Part shown: positions 43,855 to 53,141 of the stretch, piece by piece
Numbering within the stretch: position 1 is the first letter of the stretch
Layout of the letters: each line of letters starts with the position of its first letter
Source: Sphingobium sufflavum
Lineage (GTDB): Bacteria; Pseudomonadota; Alphaproteobacteria; Sphingomonadales; Sphingomonadaceae
DNA: 64,000 nt
Reading direction: 5' to 3'
Assembly (NCBI RefSeq): GCF_021403115.1
Contig: NZ_JAJSSH010000002.1
Coordinates: 1 to 64,000, forward strand
The notes under the pieces: model-generated
What the model was told of the DNA's origin: nothing
Seen by the model: the letters and a program-made list of their open reading frames with translations, nothing else
The model's database searches: none
Position numbers and translations under genes: made by a program

Positions 43855-44909
43855 ACCAATTCTGGAAGGGCCGCCGTGTATTCGTGACCGGGCACACGGG
43901 GTTCAAGGGCGCTTGGCTCTGCCTGTGGCTGGAGCGGCTGGGTGCGGCAGTGCGCGCTGTTGCGTTGGTACCGGAACCGCCCGTTTCTCTCTATGACAGC
44001 GTGGCACCATGGCCCAATGCAGACCATCATATCCTCGATATCCGCGATGCGGCGGCACTGGCGGACGATGTCCGGACTTTCCAGCCGGATATCGTTCTGC
44101 ATCTCGCGGCACAGGCGCTGGTGCGGCGGAGCTATGCCGATCCGGTTGAGACATTTTCCACCAACATATTGGGCACGGTCAACCTGCTGGAGGCGGTGCG
44201 GGATGTGTCGTCGGTTCGTACCGTTCTGGTGGTCACATCCGACAAGGTCTATGCCAATGCCGGGCAGGGGCGACCCTTTGTGGAGGGTGATCCGCTGGGC
44301 GGGACCGACCCATACAGCAGTTCCAAGGCGTGCGCGGAACTGATCTGCGCCAGCTATCGCAAAAGCTACTTTCAGAGTGCTAGCGTGGCACTGGCGACCG
44401 CGCGGGCGGGTAATGTCATCGGTGGCGGAGACTGGGCGAAGGATCGGCTGGTGCCTGATTTCATCCGGGCGCTGTCGGCTGGCAAACCCGTCGAGTTGCG
44501 CTACCCCGATGCGGTCCGGCCGTGGCAGCATGTACTGGAGCCGCTGGGAGGCTATTTGCGCTATGCGCAGGCTTTGACCGAGCAGGGCGGGGATGCGTTG
44601 CCGGCTGCACTGAATATTGGCCCGGACCCGCGAGATTTCGCTCGCGTGGCAGAATTGGCGGAAGAGTTGGGCGCGGCGTTCGGTATCGATGCAAGCTGGC
44701 GGCAAGCGCCCGGAGAGTGGGAAGTGGAAGCGTCGCTCCTGACGCTGGACTCCACGCTGGCAGCGGAAACGCTTGGCTGGCGTCCGCGTCTGGCGCGCGC
44801 GCAGGCAATGGACTGGACAGCGGCATGGTACAGAGCCGAGCGGGAAGGAGCCGACATGCGCCGCTTCACGCTCGACCAGATTGCGGCCTATGAGGATTTG
44901 GGACGATGA
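43845..44909 (+). CDS. rfbG: CDP-glucose 4,6-dehydratase
   Basis: RfbG converts CDP-glucose to CDP-4-keto-6-deoxyglucose. The 354-residue extended SDR has GHTGFKGAWL (NAD-binding), HLAAQALVRRSYADP and the catalytic Y-X3-K in YSSSKACAEL. It overlaps rfbF by ten bases and the next gene by four (ATGA). A longer frame to 43767 is not needed. Confidence 0.95.
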   Translation: MGLNQFWKGRRVFVTGHTGFKGAWLCLWLERLGAAVRAVALVPEPPVSLYDSVAPWPNADHHILDIRDAAALADDVRTFQPDIVLHLAAQALVRRSYADPVETFSTNILGTVNLLEAVRDVSSVRTVLVVTSDKVYANAGQGRPFVEGDPLGGTDPYSSSKACAELICASYRKSYFQSASVALATARAGNVIGGGDWAKDRLVPDFIRALSAGKPVELRYPDAVRPWQHVLEPLGGYLRYAQALTEQGGDALPAALNIGPDPRDFARVAELAEELGAAFGIDASWRQAPGEWEVEASLLTLDSTLAAETLGWRPRLARAQAMDWTAAWYRAEREGADMRRFTLDQIAAYEDLGR

Positions 44910-46141
44910 CTGAGCGGCGGTGCCGATTTTGCGATACGGCTCTGGAGCATGGTTTTGTCGACTTGGGTTCGACACCGCTCGCCAACAGCTTCCTGACCGC
45001 AGAGCAACTGGAGCAACCGGAACCGTCCTATCCGCTCCGGGCTAGTGTATGCGGCCAGTGCTGGTTGGTGCAGGCGGACGCTTTTGTCTCCGCAGAGGAG
45101 ATTTTCAGCGATTATGCCTATTTCTCCTCGATCAGCGATAGCTGGGTAGAGCATGCTCGCCGCTATGCTACGATGACCCGCGAGCGTTTCGGCCTGGACC
45201 AGACGTCGCAGGTGATCGAGGTGGCGAGCAATGACGGCTACCTGCTCAAGCATTTCGTGGCAATGGGGGTGCCTGTACTGGGCATAGAGCCGGCTGAGAA
45301 TGTTGCTCAGGTCGCGCGGGCGATCGGCGTGCCGACGGAGGCGCGCTTTTTTGGCAGGGATACCGCCGCGAATCTCGTCGCGCGCGGACTGGCTGGGGAT
45401 CTGGTCATCGGTAATAATGTACTGGCCCATGTGCCGGACATCAATGATTTCGTCGGTGGACTGGCGGCGGTCATCAAGCCGGGGGGCGTGGTCAGTCTGG
45501 AGTTCCCACACCTACTCCGTCTGATCGAGGGCGCGCAGTTCGATACCGTTTATCACGAGCATTTCTATTATCTGTCGCTGCTGGCGGTGGAGAATATTTT
45601 TGCAGCGCATGGCCTTGTGGTGTTCGATGTCGAGGAATTGGAGACCCATGGCGGCAGCCTGCGCGTCTTTGCGCGGCGGGCGGCGGCGGTGCGGGATCGC
45701 GTGATGCCGGGCGTGGACAAGATACGGCGAGACGAAGCGGTGGCCGGGTTTGACCATGTCACCGTCTACAAGGCTTTTCAGGAGCGAGTAGCGCCGATCC
45801 GGGAAGGGTTGCTGGCCTTCCTGCAGCAGGCGAAGGTGGATGGGAAGACGGTCGCGGCCTATGGCGCGGCGGCCAAGGGCAATACGCTGCTCAACTTTTG
45901 CGGCATCGACATCGGCCTGATCGACTATGTGGTTGATCGCAGCCCGGCGAAGCAGGGCTTGTTCTTGCCGGGCAGCCGTCTGCCCATCCTGCCGCCCGAA
46001 AAGATTTTCGAGACGCGGCCCGACTATCTGCTGATCCTACCTTGGAACATCCGGGAGGAGGTGGTGGCGATCAATCGCGGAATTGCTGATTGGGGCGGGC
46101 GTTTTGTCGTGGCGGTACCGGAACTGATGGTGTTTGGATGA
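44906..46141 (+). CDS. NDP-sugar C-methyltransferase (TylC3/NovU type)
   Basis: The 411-residue protein starts with a zinc-binding region (CRFC, then CGQCWLVQ), followed by the SAM domain (VIEVASNDGYLL, GIEPAENVA), the catalytic YHEHFYYLSL block, and a C-terminal Rossmann domain (VAAYGAAAKGNTLLNFCGI). This is the architecture of enzymes that put a methyl branch on a 4-keto sugar nucleotide. Here the substrate is probably the CDP-4-keto-6-deoxy sugar from rfbG. Confidence 0.9.
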   Translation: MTERRCRFCDTALEHGFVDLGSTPLANSFLTAEQLEQPEPSYPLRASVCGQCWLVQADAFVSAEEIFSDYAYFSSISDSWVEHARRYATMTRERFGLDQTSQVIEVASNDGYLLKHFVAMGVPVLGIEPAENVAQVARAIGVPTEARFFGRDTAANLVARGLAGDLVIGNNVLAHVPDINDFVGGLAAVIKPGGVVSLEFPHLLRLIEGAQFDTVYHEHFYYLSLLAVENIFAAHGLVVFDVEELETHGGSLRVFARRAAAVRDRVMPGVDKIRRDEAVAGFDHVTVYKAFQERVAPIREGLLAFLQQAKVDGKTVAAYGAAAKGNTLLNFCGIDIGLIDYVVDRSPAKQGLFLPGSRLPILPPEKIFETRPDYLLILPWNIREEVVAINRGIADWGGRFVVAVPELMVFG

Positions 46142-46680
46142 AATTCCTGGCTACGGCCATTGTGGGTGCCTTCGTCGTGGAGGTGGAGCCGCAGGTGGAC
46201 GAGCGTGGCCTTTTCGCCCGGACCTTCTGCGCCGAGATGTTCGCGGCGCAGGGATTGCCGTCCCACTATCCGCAATGCAATGTGTCGATGAACCACAGTC
46301 GGGGTACATTGCGCGGCCTGCATTTTCAGGCGGAACCGGGGAAGGAAGCCAAGCTGGTGCGGGCGACGCGGGGCACGGTCTATGACGTGGCTGTCGATTT
46401 GCGGCCGGATTCACCCAGCCATTTGCAATGGGCGTCGGTCGAACTGAGCGCGGACCGGCGCAATGCTTTCGCAATTCCCGCGGGCTGCGCGCATGGCTTC
46501 CTAACTTTGGAAGATGGTTGCGAACTTATTTACCATATGTCGTCCATCTATGCGCCGGACCTCGCCCGTGGGGTCCGGTGGGACGATCCGCTGTTCGGCA
46601 TCGACTGGCCTTTTTCGCCGGTGGTGATCGGAGAGCGGGATGCGACCTATCCGTCGTTTAATCAGGAGATGGTCCGTTGA
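46138..46680 (+). CDS. dTDP-4-dehydrorhamnose 3,5-epimerase-family (RmlC-like) epimerase
   Basis: The 180-residue cupin has DERGLFARTFC, NVSMNHSRGTLRGLHFQ (catalytic His) and AFAIPAGCAHGFLTLED, as in RmlC/RfbC. In this operon it would invert C3 and/or C5 of the keto sugar after C-methylation. The start (ATGA overlap with the methyltransferase) is favoured over a frame to 46090. The substrate nucleotide is inferred to be CDP because rfbF/rfbG head the operon. Confidence 0.92.
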   Translation: MKFLATAIVGAFVVEVEPQVDERGLFARTFCAEMFAAQGLPSHYPQCNVSMNHSRGTLRGLHFQAEPGKEAKLVRATRGTVYDVAVDLRPDSPSHLQWASVELSADRRNAFAIPAGCAHGFLTLEDGCELIYHMSSIYAPDLARGVRWDDPLFGIDWPFSPVVIGERDATYPSFNQEMVR

Positions 46681-47921
46681 AGGACGTCAAGCTTAGCATC
46701 TGTATTCCGACGTACAATCGCGAAATCTATATTCGCAACGCGCTGGAATATTGCGAAGCCTATAACTTCAGCTTTTCATATGAGATCATCGTGTCGGACA
46801 ACGCCTCGACCGACGCCACGGGCGCGGTGGTGGCGGAGTTTATCGCCAAGGGCCTGCCGATCCGCTATTTCCGGCGGGAGGTGAATGGCGGGTCCGGCCC
46901 GAATCTGGCCAATGCCTTTCACCATGCCGTCGGGGAGTATTCCGTTTATCTGGCTGATGATGACCTGTTGGTCGTCAGCGGGGTCGAGGAAGCGATCCGT
47001 CATCTGGACCAGAATCCCGAAGTGGTGGCCTGCCACGCGCCTTGGAACATGTACGATGAGGTGGAAGGTCGCGACCTCTCGCAATTCTACGCCGTGGAGG
47101 AAGACCGCACGTTCGATCGGCAGGATTTTTTCGACATGTTCCGCTTCATCTTCGAGGGGCATATCTTCCCGGAGATCGCCATCTATCGTTCGTCTGCGCT
47201 GCGGTCCTGCTGGGTGCCACGCGAATATTGCTTTTGGGCCTTTTCCTATCTCGCCCATTTCCTGGACCAGGGCGCGGTCACCTTCCTGAAGCAGCCTTTC
47301 TACCGATCCGTGGCGGTCTCCAAGTTGAACGCGACCCGCCAGCAGGCCGGGCATGACGATGTGATGACGTCATGGGATAAATATCGTGGCGGGCTGGAAT
47401 ATTATCTGCATATCGCTGCGCAACGTGGCGTGCTGGACATGTCGGAGGAAGCCTGTGCCGTCTATGAGCAGATGTGCCGGATCTTCACTTTGATCCGCAT
47501 GTCGGTCGCCATCCGTTTCTGGTATGCGCGCAAGGATTATATCACCGCTTATGAGCTGTGCACCCGGATGGTGATCGGCGGGCAGGGCGATCATCCCGAA
47601 GTGGTCAAGATCGCCAAGACTTTGCCCACGCTGGTCGGCCTTCAGACACTGGCGTATCAGGTCAACGCCACGTCGGGTATCTGTTGCTTGGTCATCGGGG
47701 GCATGGCTGACCCGGACTATATCGCCGCTCTGCTGTATGAGACGGGCTTGTCCCCACAGGTCGTGGTTATTGCTGACACTGCCGCTAACGATGTGGATAT
47801 GATCGCACAATCGGCGGTGTTCATCGGCGATGAGGTTCTGCGCGAGGAATATGAAGCGAAGGGCTATCAGCCCAATCTGATCTTTTCCGAGCTTGAACTG
47901 ACCCAGCATGTGCTGATCTGA
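46677..47921 (+). CDS. Family 2 glycosyltransferase with extra C-terminal domain
   Basis: The 414-residue protein begins LSICIPTYNREIYIRNAL and has DNASTDATGAV and the metal site LADDDLLVV, marking a GT-A fold GT2 enzyme (~1-250). A further ~160 residues, including GICCLVIGGMADPDYIAALL, are of unknown role. The start codon is TTG, in a TTGA overlap with the epimerase stop. It probably transfers a sugar made by this operon to a growing glycan. Confidence 0.88.
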   Translation: MKDVKLSICIPTYNREIYIRNALEYCEAYNFSFSYEIIVSDNASTDATGAVVAEFIAKGLPIRYFRREVNGGSGPNLANAFHHAVGEYSVYLADDDLLVVSGVEEAIRHLDQNPEVVACHAPWNMYDEVEGRDLSQFYAVEEDRTFDRQDFFDMFRFIFEGHIFPEIAIYRSSALRSCWVPREYCFWAFSYLAHFLDQGAVTFLKQPFYRSVAVSKLNATRQQAGHDDVMTSWDKYRGGLEYYLHIAAQRGVLDMSEEACAVYEQMCRIFTLIRMSVAIRFWYARKDYITAYELCTRMVIGGQGDHPEVVKIAKTLPTLVGLQTLAYQVNATSGICCLVIGGMADPDYIAALLYETGLSPQVVVIADTAANDVDMIAQSAVFIGDEVLREEYEAKGYQPNLIFSELELTQHVLI

Positions 47922-47947
47922 ACCGGCCAGAAGGGGGAGGATTAGTC

Positions 47948-49072
47948 ATGAGCAGCAGGATATTCTATACCAAGCCGTCCATCACCGGGCTGGAGCAGGG
48001 CTATGCCGCCGACGCTGTCGCCAACGGCTGGGGTGCGCGCTGTTATGAATATATCGTGCGGTTCGAGAGGGACTATGCGGCATGGCTTGGCAGCGAGCAT
48101 GCCATTGCCACCTCCAGTTGCACGGGCGCCCTGCATATGGGGCTGGCGGCATTGGGCATCGGCGTGGGGGACGAGGTCATATTGGCCGACACCAACTGGA
48201 TTGCAACGGTCGCGCCTATCCGGCATCTGGGTGCGACGCCTGTGTTCGTGGACGTGTCACCCGATAGCTGGTGTATCGACGTTGCCGATGCGGAGCGCCA
48301 TATCACGCCGCGCACCCGCGCGATCATCGCCACCCATATCTATGGCAATTTATGCGACATGGATGCGTTGCTCGACCTCGGTCGCCGGACCGGTGTGCCG
48401 ATCATCGAGGATGCGGCAGAGGCGATAGGGACGCAGTGGCAGGGCCGCCGTGCGGGGTCGATGGGGCTGTTCGGTACCTTCTCCTTCCATGGCACCAAGA
48501 CGTTGACCACGGGCGAGGGAGGCATGTTCGTCACCAGCGATCCGGTGCTGTTCCGGACCGTACAGACGTTGAGCAATCATGGCCGCGTGGCGGGGGACAC
48601 CCGGCAATTCTGGCCGGAGGTGCTGGGCTTCAAATATAAGATGTCCAATGTGCAGGCCGCCATCGGTTGCGGCCAGCTGGAGCGGATCGACGAGCTGGTC
48701 GCGCGCAAGCGGGCGATATTGGCGGGTTATCGTCAGCGATTGTCGGGATTGAAAGGCGTTCGGCTGAACCCCGAACCTGTGGGAACGGTCAATGGTGCAT
48801 GGATGCCGACGGCGGTGTGCGACGCGGCGCTGGGCATCACGCGCGAGCAACTGCTCGCCGCCTTCGAAGCGGCGGACATCGACGCGCGGGTCTTCTTCCA
48901 TCCGCTCTCCAGCCTGCCGATGTTCGAGGACCAGCCGTCGAACGTCAACGCCTGGCACATTCCGACGCGGGCGATTAACCTGCCTAGCTATCATGACATG
49001 GAGGAGGCTGACATCGACCGGGTCGCGAATACGCTGATCCAAGTCGTGCGCGGCACTGAAGAAGGGCTTTGA
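47948..49072 (+). CDS. DegT/DnrJ/EryC1/StrS sugar aminotransferase
   Basis: The 374-residue PLP enzyme has IEDAAEAIGTQWQGR and SFHGTKTLTTGEGG, where the lysine is the PLP-binding residue. A true Lys there makes it an aminotransferase rather than the RfbH-type dehydrase, which has His. It resembles GDP-perosamine synthase and should aminate the keto sugar at C4. It ends with a TTGA overlap onto the next gene. Confidence 0.9.
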   Translation: MSSRIFYTKPSITGLEQGYAADAVANGWGARCYEYIVRFERDYAAWLGSEHAIATSSCTGALHMGLAALGIGVGDEVILADTNWIATVAPIRHLGATPVFVDVSPDSWCIDVADAERHITPRTRAIIATHIYGNLCDMDALLDLGRRTGVPIIEDAAEAIGTQWQGRRAGSMGLFGTFSFHGTKTLTTGEGGMFVTSDPVLFRTVQTLSNHGRVAGDTRQFWPEVLGFKYKMSNVQAAIGCGQLERIDELVARKRAILAGYRQRLSGLKGVRLNPEPVGTVNGAWMPTAVCDAALGITREQLLAAFEAADIDARVFFHPLSSLPMFEDQPSNVNAWHIPTRAINLPSYHDMEEADIDRVANTLIQVVRGTEEGL

Positions 49073-49830
49073 GCGACATGATCACCAAGGACGATCGCCA
49101 GGAGTTCGAGGCGCACAAGCGCGAGATGGCGCTGGCGTTGGGCCGGGACAAGGAGGCGTTCCGGCAGAGCCTGGACACGCTCGTTACGCTCGACCGCTAT
49201 GATTATGCCTATCTGTGGTCATGGATGGGCCTACCCATCATCCAGATGCCGGCTGACATCATGGCGACGCAGGAGGTAATCTGGGCCAACAGGCCGGACG
49301 TCATTATCGAAACGGGCGTGGCGCGTGGCGGGTCGCTGATCTTCATGGCCTCATTGCTGAAGGTCATCGGTACGGGCAAGGTTATCGGCGTCGATATCGA
49401 CATTCGCGCGCATAATCGCGAGGCCATCGAGGCGCATCCGGTCGCGCCGCTCATCACCCTGATCGAAGGTTCCTCCACCGAAGTGGAGACGGTGGCGCAG
49501 GTGCGTGACGCCATCCCACCGGGGGCGTCGGTCATGGTGGTGCTCGACAGCGATCATAGCCGCGAGCATGTGCTGGCGGAATTGCGCGCCTATGGCCCGC
49601 TAGTGACGCCGGGCCAGTATCTGGTGGTCGCCGATACACTGCTGGGGCAGAGCGAGGCGTCGCAGACGCCGACCAAACGCTCCGCCATCTGGTATCCGGG
49701 CGACGAGCCCTATGCCGCGCTCAACGCCTATCTGGCGGAGACTGATCGGTTCGAGGTGGACGAGGCGCTGAACGGCAAGCTGGTGCTGGCCAGTTCGCCG
49801 GGCGGCTATGTGCGATGCAAGAGTGTGTAA
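49069..49830 (+). CDS. CmcI/cephalosporin hydroxylase-family methyltransferase
   Basis: The 253-residue protein has IIETGVARGGSLIFMAS (SAM motif I), KVIGVDIDIR and VVLDSDHSREHVL, the metal-dependent CmcI-like methyltransferase pattern. In surface-glycan operons such enzymes O-methylate sugars. The start is TTG 49069 (TTGA overlap) or ATG 49078. Confidence 0.88.
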   Translation: MSDMITKDDRQEFEAHKREMALALGRDKEAFRQSLDTLVTLDRYDYAYLWSWMGLPIIQMPADIMATQEVIWANRPDVIIETGVARGGSLIFMASLLKVIGTGKVIGVDIDIRAHNREAIEAHPVAPLITLIEGSSTEVETVAQVRDAIPPGASVMVVLDSDHSREHVLAELRAYGPLVTPGQYLVVADTLLGQSEASQTPTKRSAIWYPGDEPYAALNAYLAETDRFEVDEALNGKLVLASSPGGYVRCKSV

Positions 49831-49883
49831 GGTGATGGCACTCGCTATGCCTCCCTTGAATCAGGCGCTGGATTGCGGATAAG

Positions 49884-50606
49884 ATGACAGCCGTCGTCAT
49901 CAGCCAGCCGATGCTGTTTCCCTGGCCCGGCTTTTTCGAGCAGGTGATGCTGGCCGACGTCTATGTCGACCTCGACGATGTGCAATTTTCCAAGGGCAGC
50001 TTCACCAACCGCATACAGTTGAAATTTGCCGAAGGGCGGCGCTGGATGACTGTGCCGTTGGCGGGCAAGGGCAGCTTTCAGGTGATTGCCGATCTGCAGG
50101 CGGCGGACGGCGACTGGCGTATCCAGCACCGGGAGATGGTGCGGGAGTCGTTGCAGGATGCGCCTTATCTGGCCGATGCGCTGGCGATCATGGACGAGGC
50201 TTATGCGCAGGAGCGATTGTGCGACCTGCTGATCGCCAGCATCGACCTGCCCGCTGCTTATCTGGGAATCCGAATCCCCCGTCGCGTGGGTAGCCATGAT
50301 CTCGGCATCGGGGGGCAGTCCTGGAGTCGTGTATTGGACATGGTACGGCATCTGCGCGGTGATCGCTATGTCACCGCGCATGGTGCGGCCCGCTATCTCG
50401 ACCACCCTGCATTCGAGGCGGCGGGCGTGGCGGTGGATTATGTCGATTATAGTTGTACCCCTTGGCCGCAGGGGCCGGGAGACTTTACTCCCTATGTCTC
50501 GATCCTCGACCTGATCGCGCGAACCGGACCGCAAGCGGTCGGCTATCTGAAGCCGCGGACGCTGCCTTGGCGGGCGTTTCTGGACCGGACGGAGGCATCG
50601 GCATGA
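49884..50606 (+). CDS. WbqC-family protein
   Basis: The 240-residue protein starts with VISQPMLFPWPGFFEQVMLADVYVDLDDVQFSKGSF, split over the family's conserved beginning, and has TLPWRAFL near the end. WbqC proteins occur in O-antigen and exopolysaccharide clusters; they are proposed to act as amide- or acyl-forming enzymes on amino sugars, which would suit the upstream aminotransferase. The reaction is not established. Confidence 0.88.
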   Translation: MTAVVISQPMLFPWPGFFEQVMLADVYVDLDDVQFSKGSFTNRIQLKFAEGRRWMTVPLAGKGSFQVIADLQAADGDWRIQHREMVRESLQDAPYLADALAIMDEAYAQERLCDLLIASIDLPAAYLGIRIPRRVGSHDLGIGGQSWSRVLDMVRHLRGDRYVTAHGAARYLDHPAFEAAGVAVDYVDYSCTPWPQGPGDFTPYVSILDLIARTGPQAVGYLKPRTLPWRAFLDRTEASA

Positions 50607-51460
50607 CCCCATCCATCGCCTCCGATGTGCAGGACAGGTTCGGGGTCGACGGTTATGTCGTCTTGCCCGGCTTCTATGATCTGGCCGCTGATGTGGCGCC
50701 GATCCAGGAGGGCATTCGCCGCATCGTCGCCTTTCTGTGCGAAAAATATGGCGTCGACGCGCCGACTGGAAGCGCGGTCGAGGCGATGACGCTGGCCTAT
50801 CCCGCGCTGATCGCGCGCAACCGGGCATGGGGCGGCGAGGTCTATGATGCGATCAAGCAGATACCCGCTTTTCTGCGGCTGGTGTCCAGGGAGCAGAATG
50901 ACGATTTGTTCCGCGCGCTTCGTCCGGGCAGTTTGCCGGGCATCGCGGCGGGTGGCTATGGCATCCGCATCGACAATCCGGGGGAAGAGAAATTCCGCGC
51001 ACATTGGCATCAGGAGTTTCCCTCCCAGTTGCGCAGCAGCGACGGCATCGTCTTTTGGTCGCCGCTCCTGCCGGTGACGGAGGAGATGGGGCCGGTGCAG
51101 ATTGCGGCAGGGTCGCAGGCCGAAGGGCCGATCCCAGTCTATCGTGATGGCAAGGGCGTCGGCGCGACCGGCGCCTATGCCCTGCATCTTGACCAGTCGG
51201 AGGAGAGGCTCGCCCGCTATGATCGCGCGGCGCCGCTGACGAAGCCGGGTGACCTCATCCTCATGGATTTCATGACATTGCATCAGTCCGGCCATAACAG
51301 GGAGTGCTTTCCCCGCTGGAGCATCCAGTTCCGGCTGTTCAACTTTGCCGATCCGATGGGCGTCCGCATCGGATGGCGGGGATCGTTCGCCGCGGGGGAG
51401 GACTTTGGCGAGATCGTACCGGAGTTGATCGCAGCCACACCAGACCAGGGATTGAAATGA
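50603..51460 (+). CDS. Phytanoyl-CoA dioxygenase (PhyH)-family oxygenase
   Basis: The 285-residue protein has the Fe(II)/2-oxoglutarate pattern: HWHQEF (His-X-Glu metal residues), PVQIAAGSQAEG, and LHQSGHNRE with the distal His, then RWSIQFRLF with the oxoglutarate-binding Arg. It may hydroxylate or oxidise the sugar or a linked group. It starts in an ATGA overlap with the WbqC gene and ends in another with the next gene. Confidence 0.87.
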   Translation: MTPSIASDVQDRFGVDGYVVLPGFYDLAADVAPIQEGIRRIVAFLCEKYGVDAPTGSAVEAMTLAYPALIARNRAWGGEVYDAIKQIPAFLRLVSREQNDDLFRALRPGSLPGIAAGGYGIRIDNPGEEKFRAHWHQEFPSQLRSSDGIVFWSPLLPVTEEMGPVQIAAGSQAEGPIPVYRDGKGVGATGAYALHLDQSEERLARYDRAAPLTKPGDLILMDFMTLHQSGHNRECFPRWSIQFRLFNFADPMGVRIGWRGSFAAGEDFGEIVPELIAATPDQGLK

Positions 51461-52614
51461 CGGATATTGCTTCTTGCCGGGTATGCGGCAGCGCCCTTGG
51501 CGAACCCGCCTATTGCGCCGCCGCGCCCGCGCTGACTTCCATCATGACCACGCTCGACAGCGAGACGGTGGTGCATGTCTGTCCCCGGTGCAGCCATGCG
51601 CAGTGCCCGAACATGCCGGACATCCAGGCCTTCTACGACACGGAATATCGCATCTCGCTGGAGGCGGACGATCATGACCAGTTGTTCGCGGTGGATGCGC
51701 AGGGCCAGCCGCTCTATCGCACCGATCATCAGGCCGCGATCAGCCTGCGTATGCTGGACCTGTCACCGGGCGCGCTGATCCTGGATTATGGCGCGGCGAA
51801 ATCCGATACGCTGCGCAAGATGGTGGGGCAGCGGCCGGACATCGTGCCGCATGTCTTCGACGTCAGCAGCGACTATGCCTTTGCGTGGGACGGCTGGGTC
51901 GCGCCGGATCATCAGGCGACCTATACCATCGACGCAGGCTGGCATGGCCGGTTCGACGCGGTGATGAGCCATTTCGCGATCGAGCATGTCGCCGAACCCA
52001 TGGCTTTCCTCGCGCAGATCCGGGCGGTGCTGAAGCCGGGCGGCCGGCTGCTGTTGTCGATGCCGGACGTGCAGGGCAATCCGGGCGACATGATCGTGAT
52101 CGACCACCTCAACCATTTCACCGCCCCGTCCATCCGCCACGCCCTGGAGGCGAGCGGTTTTGCGGTGGACGTGCTGAACGACACGGACTTCCCCGGCGCC
52201 TTCTTCGTCAGTGCGACCGCGTGTAACGGGGGCGCGACGGAGCCTGTGCCCGGCGTTGCGGAGGCGGTGGGGCGCAATGATGAAATCTGCCGTTTCTGGG
52301 AAAAGGCGCATGGCCTGCTGAAACAGGCGCGCGACCGGGCGGCGGGGCAGCGGTGCGCCATTTATGGCGCGGGCTTCTATGGCAGCTGGATCGCGCAGCA
52401 ACTGGAGGGGACGGTGGAGATCGCCGCCTTCCTCGATCTCAACCCCAATCTTCAGGGGCGGGAGCATCTGGGTGTGCCGGTCTTGAATCCCGCCGCGCTG
52501 GACGAGGGGGTTCGGACGATCTTCGTTGGGCTGAACCCGCTCAAGGCGCGGGCCATTATCGAGGGGATGCCGCTGTTCAGGGGGCGCGACCTGGAGTTTG
52601 TCTGGCTGGATTAG
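51457..52614 (+). CDS. Zinc-ribbon SAM-dependent methyltransferase
   Basis: The 385-residue protein has an N-terminal zinc-ribbon-like segment (CRVCGSAL...CPRCSHAQ), a class I methyltransferase core (LILDYGAAKSD, FDAVMSHFAIEHV, GGRLLLSMPDV) and a C-terminal Rossmann domain (GQRCAIYGAGFYGSWIAQQL). The layout resembles the C-methyltransferase at 44906, but the YHEHF block is replaced by HLNHFTAPSI. It may be a second C- or O-methyltransferase and is the last gene of the operon. Confidence 0.87.
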   Translation: MTDIASCRVCGSALGEPAYCAAAPALTSIMTTLDSETVVHVCPRCSHAQCPNMPDIQAFYDTEYRISLEADDHDQLFAVDAQGQPLYRTDHQAAISLRMLDLSPGALILDYGAAKSDTLRKMVGQRPDIVPHVFDVSSDYAFAWDGWVAPDHQATYTIDAGWHGRFDAVMSHFAIEHVAEPMAFLAQIRAVLKPGGRLLLSMPDVQGNPGDMIVIDHLNHFTAPSIRHALEASGFAVDVLNDTDFPGAFFVSATACNGGATEPVPGVAEAVGRNDEICRFWEKAHGLLKQARDRAAGQRCAIYGAGFYGSWIAQQLEGTVEIAAFLDLNPNLQGREHLGVPVLNPAALDEGVRTIFVGLNPLKARAIIEGMPLFRGRDLEFVWLD

Positions 52615-53140
52615 AGGCGGCTGGCGTCTCGCTTTTTTTTGGGGGTGATTTCAACATGACCAACCAAAAGGGTGTTTTGGAATTTGGGGGAGGGAATGCC
52701 AGAATCCAACAGCGGGCTATCCAACAAAGGACATCCAACAGGGCGCTATCCAACAGAGGGCACCCAAAGGGGGGCGTCCAACAGGCTCCGCCGTATCCGA
52801 CAGGGTTCACCTGATCCGATGGAGCGTCCGTCCGGCAGGCCGCCGTTCAGCAGGCGCAGCCCGATCCAGCGGGGCGGGGCGATGTCGCAGGTTCCGCAGC
52901 GCAAGAGGCCCTCGGTCCGGCGGTTTCCGGCCTGACAGGCGTGTCCGTGGAGCAGGATGAGGTTTCCGCGAATCGCCCTTGCGACTGTAGCGAGCCGCAG
53001 GCGGGTGAAGTCCAACCCATTCCCTGCGGCGCTCATGGATTGCGTCGCGGCGCTCGCAAAGGCGAGGCGGGCGCGCTTACCGTCATCACGCTCTGGTCCA
53101 ACAGCCATTTGTTTAGCGCGGCGGGCCGCTTTCCGTACGA
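52615..53140. other. Non-coding spacer after the sugar operon
   Basis: No frame has credible coding character; apparent frames are rich in Arg/Pro/Cys and change strand. The stretch contains the tandem repeat at 52705-52803 and is followed by the decayed glycosyltransferase copy. Confidence 0.5.
52705..52803. repeat. Degenerate 14-15-base tandem repeat with core TCCAACAG
   Basis: TCCAACA begins at 52705, 52720, 52734, 52749 and 52777, with a weaker copy at 52763 and TCCGACA at 52796. Spacings are 15, 14, 15, 28 (twice 14) and 19. Possible minisatellite or array of protein-binding sites. Confidence 0.6.
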
Positions 53141-53141
53141 T

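Noticed and set aside
52577..52810. Small Cys/Trp/Pro-rich minus-strand frame over the tandem repeat
   Set aside because: It overlaps the end of the methyltransferase gene and its sequence is produced by the TCCAACAG repeats; no start signal.
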